Of a DNA stretch of 5,555 nt, positions 1 to 5,555 are shown piece by piece. A program made the translations under genes and the position numbers. How positions within the stretch are numbered: position 1 is the stretch's first letter; the number at the start of each line of letters is the position of its first letter. The stretch is taken from the NCBI GenBank assembly GCA_937899895.1, contig CALBQR010000036.1, positions 1 to 5,555 of the forward strand. The letters run 5' to 3'. Under the pieces are notes generated by a model. The model saw only the letters and a program-made list of their open reading frames with translations, was not told the DNA's origin and made no database searches. This DNA is from an uncultured Alistipes sp. (lineage in GTDB: Bacteria > Bacteroidota > Bacteroidia > Bacteroidales > Rikenellaceae).

Positions 1-289
1 GAGCCTTTACGCCTGCATCCTCCAATGCCGACTGCAACGCCAGCGAGTTGATGATCGTTGCGAGCATACCCATCTGGTCGCCCTTCACGCGGTCGAAACC
101 ACGGCTTACGCCACTCAAACCACGGAAGATATTACCGCCACCGATCACAATACCGATCTGCACACCCGTTGCTGCCACGTCGCGGATCTGACGTGCATAC
201 GAGGTCAATACGTCGGTCGAAAGACCGTATTTCTGTGCGCCCATCAGCGATTCACCGCTGAGTTTGAGCAATATACGTTTGTATTTCAT
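1..289 (-). CDS. pyrH: UMP kinase (uridylate kinase), N-terminal 96 residues, cut by the window edge
   Basis: Phosphorylates UMP to UDP with ATP in the cytoplasm, the step of pyrimidine nucleotide synthesis that follows OMP decarboxylation. The bacterial enzyme is a hexamer of the amino-acid-kinase fold. I translated the open minus-strand frame by hand. It starts MKYKRILLKLSGESLMG, the nucleotide-binding N-terminus of PyrH, with KLSGES at residues 9-14. GGGNIFRG follows at about residues 50-57, then GDQMGMLATIINSLALQSAL at about 71-90, which matches the conserved GDxMGMLATxxN block of the family. The full enzyme is about 235-240 residues, so roughly 60 percent lies beyond the left edge. The ATG at 287-289 is fixed by the family N-terminus. 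It lies 5 nt after the stop codon of the upstream OmpA-like gene, and no Shine-Dalgarno sequence is visible, so co-transcription is likely. No missing motif was seen in the part present. Confidence 0.96.
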   Translation of the reverse strand, partial: MKYKRILLKLSGESLMGAQKYGLSTDVLTSYARQIRDVAATGVQIGIVIGGGNIFRGLSGVSRGFDRVKGDQMGMLATIINSLALQSALEDAGVKA

Positions 290-294
290 AGCAT

Positions 295-1206
295 TTATTC
301 GTTATTTGTTGTTTCCATCAATTTCATCAATTCGTCATACTTCGGAGTCAAGATGATCTCCGTACGGCGATTTTTGGCGCGAGCCTCGGCCGTCTTACCC
401 TCGGCTACGGGCAACGACTCACCGCGACCTGCCGCGATGATTCGTTCGGGGGCTATCTCCTTGTTTTCGAGCAACAAACGCACCACCGTTGTAGCTCGCT
501 TGGCACTCAAATCGAGGTTGTCTTTAAGGTAGGCATTGGGCGTATAACGCACATCGTCGGTATGGCCCTCGACCATCACATTGATATCGGGATTGGCAGC
601 CAGCACCTTCGCCAGATCGCGCACCGCCTTCTCGCCATCGCGGCCAATCTCGTAGCTACCCGAACGGAAAAGCAGTTTATCCTCCATCGAGACATAGACC
701 TTACCGTCGCGCGTCGAGATCGTAAGTCCCTTACCCTCAAAGCCCAACAGCGCATCGCTCACCTGACGGCGGATCGAGGCGATAGCCTCCTCACGTGCCT
801 GTAACAGAGCCTCCAACTCGGCCACACGCTGCGAACGCTCCTCCAAATCGCTCTGGTTGCGCTGCAACTCCAAGAGCATACGCGAGGCCTCGGCATTGCC
901 CTTATCAAGCATTTCGCGCAACTGCTCGATGTCGCGCGCAAGGTTGCCACGATCTTTTTCGAGAGCTGCATACTGATTGCGCAGTGCGTCGTAATCGGCC
1001 GTAAGTTGCGAGAGAGAGTTTTGCAGATTGCCCTTCTCCCCATTCAGTTCTTCGTTCAGACGGCTCATAGCCTCGGCGCGCGAACGAAGAGCAGACAACT
1101 CACTCTCCAATCGCATAGCTTCGGCACGCGACGCATTGTAGGTTTTGTTCGATACACACGAGGTGCAGATCAGTGCCAAAACCGCTATTATCAGTACTTT
1201 TTTCAT
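295..1206 (-). CDS. OmpA-family lipoprotein with a long coiled coil and a peptidoglycan-binding domain
   Basis: Predicted envelope lipoprotein of 303 residues. Residues 1-17 look like a lipoprotein signal: MKK, a hydrophobic stretch, then C17 preceded by C-T-S, a loose lipobox of the kind tolerated in Bacteroidota. Residues about 25-150 are rich in E, R, L, A, Q and S with heptad-like spacing, which points to a long coiled coil or rod. Residues about 160-288 form an OmpA C-terminal domain. Its conserved parts are EGHTDD at 213-218, NLDLSAKRATTVV at 230-242, and AAGRGES followed by NRRTEI at 279-284. In this family the Asp and Arg of these motifs bind the diaminopimelate of peptidoglycan. The likely role is tethering the outer membrane or a complex to the cell wall; the specific role is unknown. 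An upstream in-frame ATG at 1258-1260 would add 18 residues (EKNAYLRERNWNKTFAL) before the signal peptide, so the ATG at 1204-1206 is preferred. pyrH follows after 5 nt. Confidence 0.9.
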   Translation of the reverse strand: MKKVLIIAVLALICTSCVSNKTYNASRAEAMRLESELSALRSRAEAMSRLNEELNGEKGNLQNSLSQLTADYDALRNQYAALEKDRGNLARDIEQLREMLDKGNAEASRMLLELQRNQSDLEERSQRVAELEALLQAREEAIASIRRQVSDALLGFEGKGLTISTRDGKVYVSMEDKLLFRSGSYEIGRDGEKAVRDLAKVLAANPDINVMVEGHTDDVRYTPNAYLKDNLDLSAKRATTVVRLLLENKEIAPERIIAAGRGESLPVAEGKTAEARAKNRRTEIILTPKYDELMKLMETTNNE

Positions 1207-1237
1207 CAATGCAAAAGTTTTATTCCAATTCCTTTCG

Positions 1238-1245
1238 CGAAGATA
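1238..1245 (-). promoter_or_regulatory. Possible -7 box for the OmpA-like lipoprotein gene
   Basis: The minus strand reads TATCTTCG here, one mismatch from the Bacteroidota TAnnTTTG -7 consensus. It would give a leader of about 25 nt before the ATG at 1206. No TTTG-like -33 element is visible at the right distance. A second weak match, AACTTTTG at 1212-1219, is too close to the start to be convincing. This is a weak call made because the gene must have a promoter within the short divergent gap or overlapping dxs. Confidence 0.25.
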
Positions 1246-1268
1246 AGCATTTTTCTCCAATATTTATT

Positions 1269-1276
1269 TATCTTTG
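1269..1276 (+). promoter_or_regulatory. -7 box of the dxs promoter
   Basis: TATCTTTG fits the Bacteroidota TAnnTTTG -7 consensus exactly. Initiation would be expected at about 1282-1284, leaving a leader of only about 13 nt before the ATG at 1296. No good TTTG -33 element is found 19-21 nt upstream, only a T-rich run at 1250-1254. The position of the box argues against the in-frame starts further upstream (1173 and 1278), which lie before the predicted transcript begins. Confidence 0.55.
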
Positions 1277-1295
1277 TATGTATAAAATGCAACTG

Positions 1296-3179
1296 ATGGA
1301 GAGGAAAGAGTATAAATATCTCAATCGAATTGATTCGCCCGACGATTTGCGCACCCTGCAAGTGGCCGAACTACCCCTCTATTGTGAGGAGTTGCGCCAA
1401 TATATTATCGAGCAATGCGCTATCAATCCCGGCCATCTCGGTTCGAGTCTTGGTACTGTGGAGTTGGCGACGGCTCTGCACTATGTATTCAATACGCCTG
1501 ACGATCAGCTGATTTGGGATGTCGGTCATCAGGCCTATCCCCATAAGATTATTACCGAACGCCGCGACGCCTTCTCGACAAATCGCAAATTTGGCGGTTT
1601 GGGAGGTTTCCCGCGACGTAGCGAGAGCAAGTATGATGCCTTCATCGGCGGCCACTCGTCGGTTTCGATCTCGGCAGCACTCGGTATGGCCGAGGCTATG
1701 CGTCTGAAAGGCGACGAGCGCAATGTAGTGGCGGTAATTGGCGATGGAGCGATGACGGGAGGTTTAGCGTTCGAAGGCCTGAATAATGCAGGTGCGAGCA
1801 AAGCCAATCTGCTTGTAATTCTCAACGACAACAATATGTCGATCGATGCAAATGTGGGTGCATTGAAACACTATCTGTTGCGCATCACGACATCGAAACA
1901 CTACAACCGTTTCAAAAATCGCATCTGGAACGCTCTGGCAAACATTCCTTCGCTCCGCCGCGCAATGCAGAAGGCAGGAAATGTTCTCAAACAGGGTATC
2001 TTACAGAATAGCAACCTCTTCGAGAGTTTTGGTTTTAGATATTTCGGTCCGATTGACGGCCACGATATAACCTCGCTCGTGCGCACATTGAGCGATTTGC
2101 GCGAGATTAAGGGGCCGAAGCTGCTACACGTCATTTCGGTCAAAGGTAAGGGTTACGCCCCCGCCGAAAAGAACCAATCGGTATGGCACGCCCCAGGTCC
2201 GTTTGATCCTGAAACTGGCGAGCGATTGAGCAAGACCGCACCCGACACACCTGCCCGTTATCAGGATGTGTTCGGTCAGACGTTGCTCGATATGGCACGA
2301 CGCGACAAGCGCATTGTCGGCATTACGCCAGCAATGCCTACGGGCTGCTCGCTCAATATTATGATGGCCGAGATGCCCGAAAGATGTTTCGATGTGGGCA
2401 TCGCCGAGGGCCACGCAGTAACCTTTGCAGCAGGTTTGGCAACGCAGGGTCTGGTACCCTTCTGCAATATCTATTCGTCATTCTCGCAACGCGCTTTCGA
2501 TAATATCGTTCACGACGTTGCCATTCAGCAACTGCCTGTGGTGCTGTGCTTTGACCGCGCAGGTTTGGTCGGCGAGGATGGTGCGACACATCACGGCGCA
2601 CTCGACATTGCCGCACTTGGCAGTGTGCCGAATATCACAATCGCAACACCGATGAATGAGATTGAGTTGCGCAATATGATGTACACCGCTTTGCAGGCCA
2701 ATCGCCCCGTTGTGATCCGTTATCCGCGCGGTCGCGGTGTGGGCACAGAGTGGCGCGATCGTCCATTCGAGGAGTTGGCAATCGGTCGCGGACAACGTCT
2801 GCGCGAGGGTAAGGATGTTGCGGTGCTGACCTTCGGCACGGTTGGTAATTTTGCGACGAAAGCCATTGCACGTGCCGCAGAGGAGGGTATCTCGGTGGCT
2901 CATTACGATATGCGTTGGGCAAAGCCGCTTGACGAGGAGCTGCTTGCGGAGGTGGCAAAGAACTTCGAGCGCGTGATTACCATCGAAGATGGCGTTATTC
3001 GCGGTGGTGCGGGTAGTGCTGTCGAGAACTGGCTCACCGAGCACGGCCACATCAAGCAGGTACGACGTCTCGGTATACCCGATCAATTCATCGAACACGG
3101 TACGCCCGCGCAACTCTATGCGATATGCGGCTACGATGCAGAGGGCATCTATCAAGCGATAAAGGAGATCGTTAAATAG
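1296..3179 (+). CDS. dxs: 1-deoxy-D-xylulose-5-phosphate synthase
   Basis: Condenses pyruvate and glyceraldehyde 3-phosphate to DXP with loss of CO2. This is the thiamine-diphosphate-dependent first step of the MEP route to IPP and DMAPP, and DXP also feeds thiamine and pyridoxal synthesis. The protein has 627 residues, a normal DXS length. Visible blocks in order: NPGHLGSSLG with H47; WDVGHQAYPHK with H78; GGHSSVSISAALG at 118-130; the ThDP/Mg motif GDGAMTGG from 149 with NN at 163-164; GPIDGHD at 251-257; the ThDP-activating glutamate E371 in GIAEGHAVTFAAG; DRAGLVG from 420; THHGA with H432; and RYPRG in the transketolase C-terminal region. The start is not certain. The frame is open back to 1173, but the DXS-like sequence begins at about MERKEYKYLN, and the -7 box at 1269-1276 favours the ATG at 1296 over 1287. 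The gene is alone on its strand and ends 11 nt before the stem of a GC-rich terminator. Confidence 0.97.
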   Translation: MERKEYKYLNRIDSPDDLRTLQVAELPLYCEELRQYIIEQCAINPGHLGSSLGTVELATALHYVFNTPDDQLIWDVGHQAYPHKIITERRDAFSTNRKFGGLGGFPRRSESKYDAFIGGHSSVSISAALGMAEAMRLKGDERNVVAVIGDGAMTGGLAFEGLNNAGASKANLLVILNDNNMSIDANVGALKHYLLRITTSKHYNRFKNRIWNALANIPSLRRAMQKAGNVLKQGILQNSNLFESFGFRYFGPIDGHDITSLVRTLSDLREIKGPKLLHVISVKGKGYAPAEKNQSVWHAPGPFDPETGERLSKTAPDTPARYQDVFGQTLLDMARRDKRIVGITPAMPTGCSLNIMMAEMPERCFDVGIAEGHAVTFAAGLATQGLVPFCNIYSSFSQRAFDNIVHDVAIQQLPVVLCFDRAGLVGEDGATHHGALDIAALGSVPNITIATPMNEIELRNMMYTALQANRPVVIRYPRGRGVGTEWRDRPFEELAIGRGQRLREGKDVAVLTFGTVGNFATKAIARAAEEGISVAHYDMRWAKPLDEELLAEVAKNFERVITIEDGVIRGGAGSAVENWLTEHGHIKQVRRLGIPDQFIEHGTPAQLYAICGYDAEGIYQAIKEIVK

Positions 3180-3186
3180 CACACAG

Positions 3187-3216
3187 AAAAGGCGTTGCTT
3201 GTGGCAACGCCTTTTT
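3187..3216. terminator. Bidirectional intrinsic terminator between dxs and the radical SAM gene
   Basis: The arms GGCGTTGC (3191-3198) and GCAACGCC (3204-3211) are perfectly complementary around a 5-nt loop, TTGTG. A run of four A precedes the stem (3187-3190) and five T follow it (3212-3216), so it has a U tract when read in either direction. It lies between two convergent stop codons, dxs at 3177-3179 and the radical SAM gene at 3219-3221, and probably serves both. Confidence 0.9.
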
Positions 3217-3218
3217 CA

Positions 3219-3998
3219 TCATCCCGCTACCGAGCACTCGATACCGAGCCTTTCAACTCTTGCTGCAATCTCCCGCAGTTCCTCGACCGACACCTTTTCG
3301 AGTGTTTCAAGCGGAGTATCGCGGTCGATCGTATAGACCATAACTCGCTGTGGTCGAATACGCTCAACCAACGCAAGCCACGCCTCGACCTCTTGCTCGG
3401 TGGTATTGTCGATTAGTCGCTCCCCCACTCTGCCGCGCAGGAACATAGTCTGCAAAATCATTCGCCCCTCGAAACGCTCCATATCGCGCACCGTACGCTC
3501 AACCGTATAATCGGCCTGCTGGGGGTTATTCATCAACTGAACGGTCGCATCAAAGGCCGAATCGAGTTTCAGGATATTGTTATCGACACGCAACAGCGCA
3601 CGACGCACCGACTCACGACCGATCATCGTAGCATTGCTCAACACCGACACTCGTGCCGAAGGACAAAGTTCGTCGCGCAGAGCAATCGTATCATCGATAA
3701 TCGCCTCAAATTCGGGGTGCATCGTCGGCTCACCATTACCCGCAAATGTAATCACATCGGGCGGTGTGCCCTCGGCAGCCATCTTTTCAAGTTGCTCGGC
3801 CAGCAGCTCGCGCACCGTCGCACGGTCGTTGAATCGACGCGAACCGCGATGATCGCCATTCCAACCACACTCGCAATAGATGCAATCGAAATTGCACAAT
3901 TTAGCCTCCGTAGGCAGCAGATTTACGCCCAACGAAAGCCCCAATCGGCGCGAGTGAATCGGTCCGAAAATTACGTCAGAAAAGAGTGAAGTTGCCAT
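3219..3998 (-). CDS. Radical SAM enzyme, COG0731 / TYW1-like family, substrate unknown
   Basis: A 259-residue cytoplasmic protein of the radical SAM superfamily, which uses a 4Fe-4S cluster to cleave S-adenosylmethionine and start radical chemistry. The cluster motif CxxxCxxC is C35-NFD-C39-IY-C42, followed directly by E43-C44-G45. The N-terminal block FGPIHSRRLGLSLGVNLLP (residues 11-29) and FAGNGEPTMHP (85-95) are typical of the group related to wybutosine-type Fe-S oxidoreductases (COG0731). GNGEPT is its version of the SAM-binding GGE motif. C-terminal parts such as VMVYTIDRDTP (219-229) fit the end of the barrel. The bacterial members have no established substrate that I know of, and the protein lacks the flavodoxin domain of eukaryotic TYW1, so wybutosine synthesis should not be assumed. 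Its ATG lies 4 nt after the stop of the upstream MFS gene, implying one transcript. C44 and C255 are further cysteines; whether either binds a second cluster cannot be judged from sequence. Confidence 0.88.
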   Translation of the reverse strand: MATSLFSDVIFGPIHSRRLGLSLGVNLLPTEAKLCNFDCIYCECGWNGDHRGSRRFNDRATVRELLAEQLEKMAAEGTPPDVITFAGNGEPTMHPEFEAIIDDTIALRDELCPSARVSVLSNATMIGRESVRRALLRVDNNILKLDSAFDATVQLMNNPQQADYTVERTVRDMERFEGRMILQTMFLRGRVGERLIDNTTEQEVEAWLALVERIRPQRVMVYTIDRDTPLETLEKVSVEELREIAARVERLGIECSVAG

Positions 3999-4002
3999 AT
4001 CG

Positions 4003-5229
4003 TTATCTCAATTTATTCTTATTAAAATGGGGCGTTACACGCGCCACAAACCATATCAACGCCAACGCAACCAACACAACACCGACCGCATAACACAGCG
4101 CAAAACTACTCTCCGAGAGCCACCCTCCGAGCAACATTCCGCAGCCGATGCCTACGTCCCAACCCGTCAAGTAGGTGGCATTGGCCGTTGCTCGGCGCGA
4201 ATTGGGCGCAAGGTTGATAAAGAGCGTATTATACGCCGGGAACATCGTTCCATAGCCATATCCGATCAGCAACGCCGACGCAAAATATAGCACATATCCC
4301 GCCGTCTGATTCCACGCCGCAACCGTCGAGAGTACCGCCTCGCCAAATACGCCCACAAGCGCAACAATAATGCCCGCACGAATCGTCTGTGTAACCAATC
4401 CGCGATCGACACGCTTACCCGAATTCAGACGCGAAGAGACCAATCCGAGAGCCATAACCGTAAAAAACAGACCGGAGCTCGACGTAATACCCGACTGCTC
4501 GGCATAGAGAGCCACATACGACGAGGTCATACCATAGGGAATAGCCAACATAAAGAAGGCTATGCAGGCAGGAATACCCTCGATCAAAAAGAAACGGTCG
4601 ATCGACACCGCAGGATTGGGTTGCGGAGCAGGAGCCTTGCGCGGAGCACGCACCAGCGAGCCGAACATCAGGCCAAGACCGCCCGACAAAATTGAGCTCC
4701 AAAACAGCAGGTCGTAGTTACCCGACGAGATGATGAACAGACCCACCATCGGGCCAAATGCCATCGCCATATTGCCCATCACGCCATAGTAGCCAAGACC
4801 TTCACCTCGGCGCGATGAGGGCATAATATCGATCACGAGCGTATTTCCCGTTGTGGTAAGCGTTCCGAACGTGAAGCCGTGAAATATACGCAGAGCCACG
4901 AACAGCGCGAGCGTGGTCGTGATGGTCAGATATCCGAAAAATGTAGCAACAAAGAGCGTATAAGCGATTATATAGACCCTCTTGCGGGGAAAGGTATCGG
5001 CAATAAATCCCGAAAACGGGCGCACACACAGCACCGCAATCGTGTAGCACGACAGCACCACTCCGACCATCGACTGCCCAATCCCGAACGTATCACGCAG
5101 ATAAAACGGCAACGTAGGCACCAACAAGAAGAATGAAAACGACAGCAAAAACGCCGCTGCACATATAAATATATAGTCGCGCGTCCAAAGTTTGTCTTTA
5201 TTTGTAGCCCTATTATCGAGTTTTTCCAT
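4003..5229 (-). CDS. MFS transporter, 12 predicted helices, DHA1 / AraJ-like efflux type
   Basis: An inner-membrane transporter of 408 residues, the usual length for a 12-helix major facilitator. A short polar N-terminus is followed by helix 1 (about 18-40, DYIFICAAAFLLSF onwards). The TM2-TM3 loop carries an MFS motif A variant, RPFSGFIADTFPRKR (70-84), with G74, D78 and R82. TM4 includes RIFHGFTFGTLTTTGNT (114-130), then PSSRRGEGLGYYGVMGN (137-153). GPMVGLF (159-165) recalls the TM5 antiporter motif. The polar linker RAPRKAPAPQPNP (194-206) separates the two six-helix halves, and NSRRATANATYLTGWD (343-358) is the matching loop in the C-terminal half. Fold and motifs suggest drug/H+ antiporter-like or sugar efflux proteins; the substrate is unknown. 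The frame extends to a GTG at 5253, but the -7 box at 5253-5260 and the sequence MEKLDNR favour the ATG at 5229. The radical SAM gene follows after 4 nt. Confidence 0.92.
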   Translation of the reverse strand: MEKLDNRATNKDKLWTRDYIFICAAAFLLSFSFFLLVPTLPFYLRDTFGIGQSMVGVVLSCYTIAVLCVRPFSGFIADTFPRKRVYIIAYTLFVATFFGYLTITTTLALFVALRIFHGFTFGTLTTTGNTLVIDIMPSSRRGEGLGYYGVMGNMAMAFGPMVGLFIISSGNYDLLFWSSILSGGLGLMFGSLVRAPRKAPAPQPNPAVSIDRFFLIEGIPACIAFFMLAIPYGMTSSYVALYAEQSGITSSSGLFFTVMALGLVSSRLNSGKRVDRGLVTQTIRAGIIVALVGVFGEAVLSTVAAWNQTAGYVLYFASALLIGYGYGTMFPAYNTLFINLAPNSRRATANATYLTGWDVGIGCGMLLGGWLSESSFALCYAVGVVLVALALIWFVARVTPHFNKNKLR

Positions 5230-5252
5230 TGTAATATCAGTTTCTCTCGACA

Positions 5253-5260
5253 CAAAGTTA
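5253..5260 (-). promoter_or_regulatory. -7 box of the MFS / radical SAM unit
   Basis: The minus strand reads TAACTTTG, an exact match to the Bacteroidota TAnnTTTG -7 element. Initiation would be expected at about 5246-5247, giving a leader of about 17 nt before the ATG at 5229. This also makes the alternative GTG start at 5253 unlikely, because it lies inside the promoter. No TTTG -33 element is seen at 19-21 nt, so the promoter may be weak or need an activator. Confidence 0.5.
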
Positions 5261-5351
5261 CATCAAAAGTGATATAGATATACTCCTCGACCAATAATTT
5301 TTATTCTGTTTTTATTCGGCCGCAAGACTATTTTGCGCTCTGGTTGGGATG

Positions 5352-5427
5352 AAAAGTGCCGATTTAGGGATAAAAAATGGGCAAAAACATAAAAAATCGC
5401 ATTTTTTTGTATTTTTTTTTGCAAAAA
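5352..5427. promoter_or_regulatory. Phased A/T tracts upstream of the tRNA promoter, possible bend or UP-like element
   Basis: Part of the gene-free stretch 5254-5503. Short A or T runs lie at 5352-5355, 5363-5365, 5372-5377, 5383-5387, 5391-5396, 5402-5408, 5412-5420 and 5423-5427. Their centres are about 8.5-11.5 bp apart, close to one helical turn, which is the arrangement that gives intrinsic DNA curvature. They end at the -33 element of the tRNA promoter. A role in raising tRNA promoter strength, or as a site for a nucleoid protein, is inferred and not shown. Apart from the two promoters, I see nothing else in this gap. Confidence 0.45.
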
Positions 5428-5429
5428 GT

Positions 5430-5460
5430 TTTGGAGAATGAAAAAAAGCTGCTACCTTTG
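5430..5460 (+). promoter_or_regulatory. Bacteroidota-type promoter of the tRNA-Gly gene
   Basis: TTTG at 5430-5433 and TACCTTTG at 5453-5460 match the -33 (TTTG) and -7 (TAnnTTTG) consensus elements, with a 19-nt spacer. Initiation is expected at about 5466-5468. That gives a leader of about 37 nt before the tRNA at 5504, which RNase P would remove. This is the best promoter in the window and one of the main reasons for assigning the DNA to Bacteroidota. Confidence 0.82.
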
Positions 5461-5503
5461 CACTCGCAAAACCGATAAAGGTGGCGCGGTTCAAAAACAT
5501 AAT

Positions 5504-5555
5504 GCGGAAATAGCTCAGTTGGTAGAGCACAACCTTGCCAAGGTTGGGGTCGCGA
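5504..5555 (+). tRNA. tRNA-Gly (anticodon GCC), first 52 nt, cut by the window edge
   Basis: The cloverleaf can be read by eye. The acceptor 5' strand is GCGGAAA (5504-5510), followed by T-A at tRNA positions 8-9. The D stem GCTC/GAGC (5513-5516, 5525-5528) encloses the loop AGTTGGTA. The anticodon stem CAACC/GGTTG (5530-5534, 5542-5546) encloses the loop TTGCCAA, which places anticodon GCC at 5537-5539, reading glycine codons GGC and GGU. The variable loop GGGTC and the first four bases of the T stem (GCGA) follow. The rest of the T arm and the acceptor 3' strand lie outside. It may be the first of several tRNAs on one transcript, but that cannot be seen here. Confidence 0.95.

Noticed and set aside
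1173..1295. N-terminal extension of DXS (41 residues)
   Set aside because: The extension overlaps the divergent lipoprotein start and the dxs -7 box, and has no resemblance to DXS. It is open by chance.
2478..3182. A 234-residue minus-strand open frame inside dxs
   Set aside because: It is wholly antisense to conserved dxs sequence, has a Cys/His/Arg-rich composition typical of a shadow frame, and resembles no known protein.
3219..3998. Assignment of the radical SAM protein to wybutosine synthesis (TYW1)
   Set aside because: The likeness is at family level only. The flavodoxin domain is absent, wybutosine is not made in bacteria, and the substrate cannot be read from the sequence.
5230..5253. 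GTG start for the MFS protein, adding eight residues
   Set aside because: The GTG overlaps the TAACTTTG -7 box, and the ATG at 5229 gives a normal MFS N-terminus.
5391..5407. AAAAAAT-CGC-ATTTTTT inverted repeat as a terminator or operator
   Set aside because: The arms contain only A and T and arise from the adjoining A and T tracts. There is no upstream gene on the plus strand to terminate, so the phased-tract reading explains it better.
5312..5530. A 72-residue minus-strand open frame over the AT-rich gap and the tRNA
   Set aside because: It runs antisense through the tRNA-Gly and its promoter, and its Phe/Lys-rich composition simply reflects the A/T tracts. No promoter or family resemblance was seen.

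Overview
The window looks like chromosomal housekeeping DNA from a member of the Bacteroidota, possibly an Alistipes-like gut genus. The genus is an inference from protein style only. Three things support the phylum: promoters with a TAnnTTTG -7 box (clearest before the tRNA, where TTTG lies 19 nt upstream), the lack of Shine-Dalgarno sequences before most starts, and the look of the encoded proteins. No mobile element, CRISPR array, integrase or other sign of recent transfer was seen.

Layout, left to right. (1) Positions 1-1206, minus strand: a two-gene unit reading leftwards. A lipoprotein with a long coiled coil and an OmpA-type peptidoglycan-binding domain is followed 5 nt later by pyrH (UMP kinase), which runs off the left edge. 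(2) Positions 1207-1295: a short divergent promoter region. (3) Positions 1296-3179, plus strand: dxs, the first enzyme of the MEP isoprenoid pathway, complete and with its catalytic motifs. (4) Positions 3187-3216: a GC-rich hairpin flanked by A and T runs that can terminate transcription from both sides. (5) Positions 3219-5229, minus strand: a tight two-gene unit reading leftwards. A 12-helix MFS transporter is followed 4 nt later by a radical SAM enzyme of the COG0731 (TYW1-like) type. (6) Positions 5230-5503: an AT-rich intergenic region with a likely MFS -7 box, a series of A/T tracts spaced about one helical turn apart, and a strong Bacteroidota promoter. (7) Positions 5504-5555: the first 52 nt of tRNA-Gly(GCC), cut by the right edge.

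The genes do not form one pathway. pyrH (pyrimidine nucleotides), dxs (isoprenoids) and the tRNA are core functions, and the OmpA-like lipoprotein is probably an envelope anchor. The part with least known function is the MFS plus radical SAM pair, whose 4-nt spacing suggests co-expression. I did not find convincing evidence of a new biological system. The best leads are that pair and the phased A-tracts upstream of the tRNA promoter.
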